Of a stretch of DNA of 24,746 nucleotides, positions 19,989-24,746 are shown one piece after another; the stretch's first letter is position 1, and each line of letters begins with the position of its first letter. The stretch is from Acrasis kona (taxonomy: Eukaryota > Heterolobosea > Eutetramitea > Acrasida > Acrasidae). The stretch spans positions 1-24,746 of the forward strand of contig JAOPGA020001444.1 in the NCBI GenBank assembly GCA_026419775.2. Direction: 5' to 3'. The translations under genes and the position numbers were made by a program. The notes below the pieces were generated by a model. That model saw nothing but the letters and a program-made list of their open reading frames with translations. It did not search any database and was not told the DNA's origin.

Positions 19989-22900
19989 TTATTTGTCGTT
20001 TGCTTTTATGATGGAACTCGGCCTTTTCCTCGTTCTTGTTTTGGTTACGTTTTCTTGAGCATCCAAGTCCTCGATTGATACTTTCCTGCTTATCCTTCTG
20101 CTTGGCCTCTTACTTGACGCTATGCTCGACATGGCATCATCCCTTTGTCTTTCGAGCATACTTTCATCTGTCTTCACTGGATTGGGTTGATTCATGATTC
20201 CTGTTGAATTCTTGTCATTACCCTCCATGGGGGTAACAGGAGAGTCGGTGAATAGTGATGAGGGGTTGGAATTCTCTAAATTATTCAAACGTTCCATAAA
20301 TGTACCTTTGTGAGCTCTTTCTTCGCCTATTATTGGTGACACCTTGGGGTTGAATTTGGACATTCTATCCGCAAACTGGCTTCTCCTAACAGCAGCTTTG
20401 AACGAACCATTTGGCTTCAAGAAATTGGTCGAATTATTCAAATGTTTGGGTTGCGCATCATGTGGTGAGGTAGTCAAAGGTTCGTTTGGACTTGGAGTTA
20501 CTATCGTTGTATATTTCGCCATACGATCAAGGAAGTGGGACGATGATTTGTGCTTGTGACTACTATTTTTGAGGAAGTTTTCAGGGACCAATTCGGGTGC
20601 TGCCTCGGGAGAGGCCTCAGGAGCCGCTTCAGGAGCCACTTCAGGAATTGTTTCAGGAACGAATCCTCCATCTGCAAGTTCATCTTGTTCGTCGTCATCT
20701 TTATTTCCTTCCACAAATCGACTCAATCTGCTGATGAACGACCTCTTGAGGTTGAGAGATTGTGTTGGTTTAACTAAATCCGTAACACTCTCAGGTACCA
20801 CGTCATCATGATAAGTGTCTTGTGTGGTTGATTGTGCATATCGTTGGCTCTTATCAGAAATTTCATAAGAATGGTTGACTGGCGAAGTAACATCATCGCT
20901 TGATTTGGGAGTCATCGATGACAATTCATTTTCATCAAATAGACGCCTATTGATGGCAGTATTTGGAGTAACTGCTCTTTCGGCACGATCGTTCAAGTGC
21001 ATCTTTGTGAATAAATCTTCTTCATCTACCTTTCTTCTTTGTTTGTTGTTTTGTTTGGTTACGGCGAAGGATTGACCACCAATTGATGGATCCGTGTTGA
21101 AACTAGACACTGGATTAGGACTCTCGCTTGTCAAATACTTGTTCATCTTTGAACTCTTTGGTATGACGAGGTCATTTTGTATTTTATCACGCACAGAAGA
21201 GAGCTCTGGAGAGGTCACGTACTGTTTACTCTCCGCAGGATCGCTCTCATCTTCCTCTTCTACGAGAGCAGATTGACCACTGGTAGCCACCGACACAGGG
21301 AAAGTCTCATTTGTGTTGTCTGATCCATTCAAGCTCTGTGATGACGATTTGAAGACATCTTCTTTTTGTTGTACTTTTCTTCTGCGTCTCATCACCAATG
21401 CAATCACCACTATAGAAGCAATGATACACAGGACAAAGAAACCAGCGCCAGCAGATGCACCAATGATGACTGGCAATAACCATGACGCAGCAACAACGGG
21501 TGATATTAGCGGTGTTGTCGCCTCTGAGATTGAGACTGCAGTTGGATCGGCAGCGCATGATGCGAATTGACACTGAACACCTAACGCAGTAATGTAAATC
21601 TTCATTGTAGATAAAGAACTGCTTGAATCATCCTGAATTCTTCTTGATTGTGTCATTAAATTGCTCTGTGAGATGACAACGTGGTATTTAGTTGAGAAGA
21701 ATGATTTTTGGTCGAATGTTCGTGGTTCGATTTGCAGAGAACACACCAATTCGTTATTCGATTGTTTTGTTAACAATGCTACAGCACGCCATATGGGGTA
21801 TTGAGTGTTGGGTCTCATCATCTTTAGCACAATTCTGTAGGCAACACTTTTTCTGAATAAGCAACCAGATGATGTTGTATTGGATTGTCCAGAAATGTTG
21901 TAGCTCAAGTACATGAACGTCCCAAGTGTGGTGTTGGTCAATGATGCATACAAGTAGTCATCGCCAGTATCTGCAAAGAACCAAGTCTCCACGGAGCTTC
22001 CCACCGTGGTGGAGGAATCAATATTAAAGTCAACAAAGCTCTCCTGATCAAGAACTTCATATCCCTCAGTGGTCATGAGCGCTCTTCTAACTCTTATAGT
22101 AGATGTGTTGAAAGAGGAAGTCAATACCAATGAAGGTCTTCCATTTACAGAGTCCTCCACGATGTCAATGTTAACAAGTGCAGTATCACTAGTACTGGGT
22201 ACTTTAGTCGCATCACCATTCAAAGTCTCCTTTGTAGCAGTAGGATCTGATGGATTGAAAGTAATGATGGTCTTTACAGAATCCCACTTCATATAAGAAA
22301 AGGAGAAACGAATTCCGTTTACAATTGGATAATTTAATCCATCATTGGACACCTCTAAATAAATCAATTTATTATTGGTGTTGTTTTGATAGACGGGTAC
22401 TCTACACAAGATGACCGTAGAGGATACATAGGTGGCACGTGAATAAATAATGGACTGGTTGAAAAGAATAGCTGTTGGATCCATGTTAGTGAATCGACAG
22501 GTCAAGTATTTGGATTGCACCCAGAACGAACCATTTACAGCAATCACATCAAGCTCACTTGCAGTAGTGGTGTTTAAATTGAAGATACCAAATGAATAAA
22601 AAGTAATATTCAATACAGCATTGGATATATTCCTATACTTGATTGGTAGTGAAACGGGACTATGACGTAGTGAATATGACCTTGTTACTGGACTGTTATC
22701 TCCAGTTGCTCGAATAGATGGTGCAGTGAAGCATGACTCTTGGTAATTAGAACAATCAAATAGAGATACAATGGATTGGTTATTGGATTGAATGTCGGTG
22801 AGTTCAAGTAGAGATTGATTACCAAAAGATAGTTGAGAACCAGGAATTCTAATCACACTACCATCTTGATAAGAAGAATAATAGGTATTCTGTAGCTTGT

Positions 22901-24746
22901 TAATTTGTGGTTGCCACTCTGTCACCAAATATACATTATCGTCATTGTCACCATTAAATGAAAGGTTGGTAAAGTAAAGAGGTAGTATTTGATCGATGCC
23001 GCCGTTGCGTGGAAGGATTAATGTTTTGGGCGAGGCACCACAGCCCCTGATGTATACGTTTTGTTTCAACTCTACAACGTTGGATACACAAGTCATTAGT
23101 GAGGAATTGATGGTTCGTGACGACGTGATTGAGTTATCGTTGTTGATGGACAGGAATGTGATGTTTGATGGTCTATCAATGCTATTCGATGCAATTACCA
23201 AGTAGATAGATGGTTGACTTGAAGTAGTGTTTGCAATATTCATCGGATATACCATATAGTCACCATAGTTGACCTTTATGATTTGCTCCATTGTCGCGTG
23301 GGATGGATTGATGCTTATTTTGATTAGATCTAATGAATTTGTGATCGTATTTTTCACAATCATGACCAAGACATCATCACCTGTCAAATTGTCCAGATAT
23401 TGTGTTACTTTGCTGCTTGTAGTTACAAAGTTTGGTACGTTCAATATTAATTCACTCACTCCAGTTATCAAATTGACTTCATATATTGTAATGGAATTGT
23501 CGAAACTAGCAATCTTGTATAGAATAGATGCTACTGGTAGAGAAGGCGACATTGGAGCAACGAGAGCAGAAAAAGCAATGGGTGATTGGATTTCGATCAC
23601 TTGCTCAAGTGCATTCGAATTACTCAAGTTCAAGCGTGATAGTCTATATTGTTGATCTAGGTAGCATCTATACACAATATTGCTCACAAAGTCTGTTGCA
23701 AACAAAATATTTTGATTGTTATTTGCAAGTTGTACGTCAGTGGAGCTAAAGAATGAATCCACACATGACATGTCGATCATATTTAGTTTACGTTCTTGAG
23801 TGGTGGTTGTGAGTGTGACGATCAATTTATCTTTTTCACAAGTCTTTACACCACAGTCGTGACTTGTATATCCTAGTGGACACGAGCAGTTATTATAGGA
23901 TACACAGGATCCAACACTACTGCATGTACTGGATTGATTAGAGGGAACTCCGTAGCACTTGGTAATGTTACAGTTGGCTCCAAAGTAGTTAGGAGAGCAT
24001 ATACAATGATCGGTTGATGCACAGAAACCACGTCCATTGCATACGCCAGCATCATTTGCATCCACTCCATAACAAGTATAGTTGTAAAACTCACACGTGT
24101 ATCCTTTGTAAGCAGGTAAGCATTTGCATTGGTTATATGCAGTGCACGATCCTCTACCAGAGCATACTGTTGGGTCATTGTAGGAAATACCATTACAAGT
24201 GTAATTGCTACAATCAGATCCATTGTAACCAACATTACAAACACATTGGTTGATTCCATTACAGAATCCTCTCGATAAACAAACAGTCGGATCAGAGTTA
24301 TTCTTTCCATCACAAGATACATATTTACACTGACCTAATACGATAGAGGTCAAACATACGCAATGATCAGCAGATACACATGTTCCGTTGCGATTGCAAA
24401 CTGTTTCATTATCTGCTCTTATGCCCTGACATGTTGGTATTTGACACAAATCACCAGTATAACCATATGAGCAGGTGCAGTTATTGGCTGATGAACAATT
24501 ACCATGATTAGAACACACCATGTTATCGGTTGAATTTCTACCATAGCAAATGGGATATTGGCAATCATGTCCCGTATAGTTTGTGTTACATGAGCATTTG
24601 TTAAAATCAACGCAGCGGCCTTGACGACTACATACATTTACATCAGATTGATTCTTTCCATAACATTGAGGAATGTTACATAATGTACCGGTGTATGCTG
24701 AAGAGTAACATGAACAGTGATCAGGTGACGTACAGCTACCAAGACC
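19989..24746 (-). CDS. Giant EGF-repeat single-pass membrane protein (5' partial)
   Basis: The frame is open to the right edge, leaving 1585 visible residues without an intron; the N-terminus is outside. Residues 1 to about 302 are tandem EGF/tenascin-like repeats. A long Ser/Asn-rich extracellular region with many N-glycosylation sequons follows. An IPT/TIG-like segment (about 745-819, with VILCRVP and YLEVSNDGLNYP) lies within it. A single hydrophobic helix (about 1087-1118, VIIGASAGAGFFVLCIIASI) is followed by RRRRK as stop-transfer, so the N-terminus is outside the cell. The cytosolic tail of about 467 aa is disordered, with a PEA-rich run, four copies of a short helix motif and basophilic kinase sites (RRISRKVS). 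A cell-surface adhesion or sensing role is likely; the ligand and the downstream pathway are unknown. It is convergent with PP1. Confidence 0.88.
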   Translation of the reverse strand, partial: GLGSCTSPDHCSCYSSAYTGTLCNIPQCYGKNQSDVNVCSRQGRCVDFNKCSCNTNYTGHDCQYPICYGRNSTDNMVCSNHGNCSSANNCTCSYGYTGDLCQIPTCQGIRADNETVCNRNGTCVSADHCVCLTSIVLGQCKYVSCDGKNNSDPTVCLSRGFCNGINQCVCNVGYNGSDCSNYTCNGISYNDPTVCSGRGSCTAYNQCKCLPAYKGYTCEFYNYTCYGVDANDAGVCNGRGFCASTDHCICSPNYFGANCNITKCYGVPSNQSSTCSSVGSCVSYNNCSCPLGYTSHDCGVKTCEKDKLIVTLTTTTQERKLNMIDMSCVDSFFSSTDVQLANNNQNILFATDFVSNIVYRCYLDQQYRLSRLNLSNSNALEQVIEIQSPIAFSALVAPMSPSLPVASILYKIASFDNSITIYEVNLITGVSELILNVPNFVTTSSKVTQYLDNLTGDDVLVMIVKNTITNSLDLIKISINPSHATMEQIIKVNYGDYMVYPMNIANTTSSQPSIYLVIASNSIDRPSNITFLSINNDNSITSSRTINSSLMTCVSNVVELKQNVYIRGCGASPKTLILPRNGGIDQILPLYFTNLSFNGDNDDNVYLVTEWQPQINKLQNTYYSSYQDGSVIRIPGSQLSFGNQSLLELTDIQSNNQSIVSLFDCSNYQESCFTAPSIRATGDNSPVTRSYSLRHSPVSLPIKYRNISNAVLNITFYSFGIFNLNTTTASELDVIAVNGSFWVQSKYLTCRFTNMDPTAILFNQSIIYSRATYVSSTVILCRVPVYQNNTNNKLIYLEVSNDGLNYPIVNGIRFSFSYMKWDSVKTIITFNPSDPTATKETLNGDATKVPSTSDTALVNIDIVEDSVNGRPSLVLTSSFNTSTIRVRRALMTTEGYEVLDQESFVDFNIDSSTTVGSSVETWFFADTGDDYLYASLTNTTLGTFMYLSYNISGQSNTTSSGCLFRKSVAYRIVLKMMRPNTQYPIWRAVALLTKQSNNELVCSLQIEPRTFDQKSFFSTKYHVVISQSNLMTQSRRIQDDSSSSLSTMKIYITALGVQCQFASCAADPTAVSISEATTPLISPVVAASWLLPVIIGASAGAGFFVLCIIASIVVIALVMRRRRKVQQKEDVFKSSSQSLNGSDNTNETFPVSVATSGQSALVEEEDESDPAESKQYVTSPELSSVRDKIQNDLVIPKSSKMNKYLTSESPNPVSSFNTDPSIGGQSFAVTKQNNKQRRKVDEEDLFTKMHLNDRAERAVTPNTAINRRLFDENELSSMTPKSSDDVTSPVNHSYEISDKSQRYAQSTTQDTYHDDVVPESVTDLVKPTQSLNLKRSFISRLSRFVEGNKDDDEQDELADGGFVPETIPEVAPEAAPEASPEAAPELVPENFLKNSSHKHKSSSHFLDRMAKYTTIVTPSPNEPLTTSPHDAQPKHLNNSTNFLKPNGSFKAAVRRSQFADRMSKFNPKVSPIIGEERAHKGTFMERLNNLENSNPSSLFTDSPVTPMEGNDKNSTGIMNQPNPVKTDESMLERQRDDAMSSIASSKRPSRRISRKVSIEDLDAQENVTKTRTRKRPSSIIKANDK
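20587..20662 (-). repeat. Pro-Glu-Ala microrepeat in receptor tail
   Basis: A short degenerate tandem repeat of a 12-nt unit encodes successive P-E-x-[AS/V]-P-E steps (VAPEAAPEASPEAAPELVPE) in the cytosolic tail of the EGF-repeat protein. Such tracts usually act as flexible spacers and often vary in copy number. Confidence 0.7.
23838..24746 (-). repeat. Tandem EGF-like repeat array
   Basis: Seven full units and one partial unit of about 38 residues (about 115 bp) run to the window edge. Each has the pattern C-[YNQD]-G-x5-7-V-C-x2-x-G-x-C-x4-x-C-x-C-x5-G-x2-C, as in tenascin-type EGF domains (for example CNGRGFCASTDHCIC and CSGRGSCTAYNQCKC). Units differ clearly at the DNA level, so the array is old and not a recent expansion. 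One unit (around TCVSADHCVCLTS) lacks the usual Tyr-x-Gly before its last Cys. Confidence 0.9.

Noticed and set aside
23838-24746. Regularly spaced repeats resembling a CRISPR-like array
   Set aside because: The period comes from EGF-like protein repeats; the DNA units are diverged and the genome is eukaryotic.

Overview
The window is nuclear DNA of a microbial eukaryote with a compact genome. Most genes are split by very short GT-AG introns (35-44 nt), intergenic gaps are small, and TAA, TAG and TGA all serve as stops, so the standard code applies. IFT88 implies a cilium or flagellum. The long EGF-repeat transmembrane protein, the FYR, NFX1 and MT-A70 domains and the small introns would suit a free-living flagellate or amoeboflagellate such as a heterolobosean (Naegleria-like). 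That placement is an inference from gene content, not a match to a known genome.

Layout. 1-1056 (minus) is the 5' part of a LINE-type retrotransposon: a coiled-coil ORF1 followed by the AP-endonuclease start of ORF2, which leaves the window. 1250-1573 is a small gene with a possible ubiquitin-like fold. After a 0.67 kb gap come three plus-strand genes: a lysine-rich probable nuclear protein (2241-3395), a Cys/His-rich putative zinc-binding protein (3437-4131), and a FYRN-FYRC domain pair fused to an MT-A70 N6-adenine methyltransferase (4323-5900). The fusion is the most striking item here. Converging on it is an NFX1-type zinc-finger protein (5926-8346), with a DEDDy 3'-5' exonuclease (8563-9597) and a four-exon coiled-coil protein (9761-11112) upstream on the same strand.

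After a 0.56 kb gap without a recognisable gene come a two-exon protein of unknown function (11669-13202) and, 6 bp away and convergent, a HAD/Cof-type phosphatase with one apparent frame break (13209-14064). Next are IFT88 (14272-16738, minus) and, divergent from it across 175 bp, an ITFG2-like KICSTOR subunit (16914-18492). Then come a protein phosphatase 1 catalytic subunit (18869-19864) and, convergent with it, the 3' part of a very large EGF-repeat receptor-like protein (19989 to the window end, minus).

These genes do not form one pathway. Themes that recur are nuclear regulation (FYR/MT-A70, NFX1, lysine-rich protein), signalling (PP1, ITFG2, the EGF receptor-like protein) and the flagellum (IFT88). 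Exon joins were worked out by hand from frame continuity, splice consensus and remembered family sequences. They have not been tested by RNA data or by database search.
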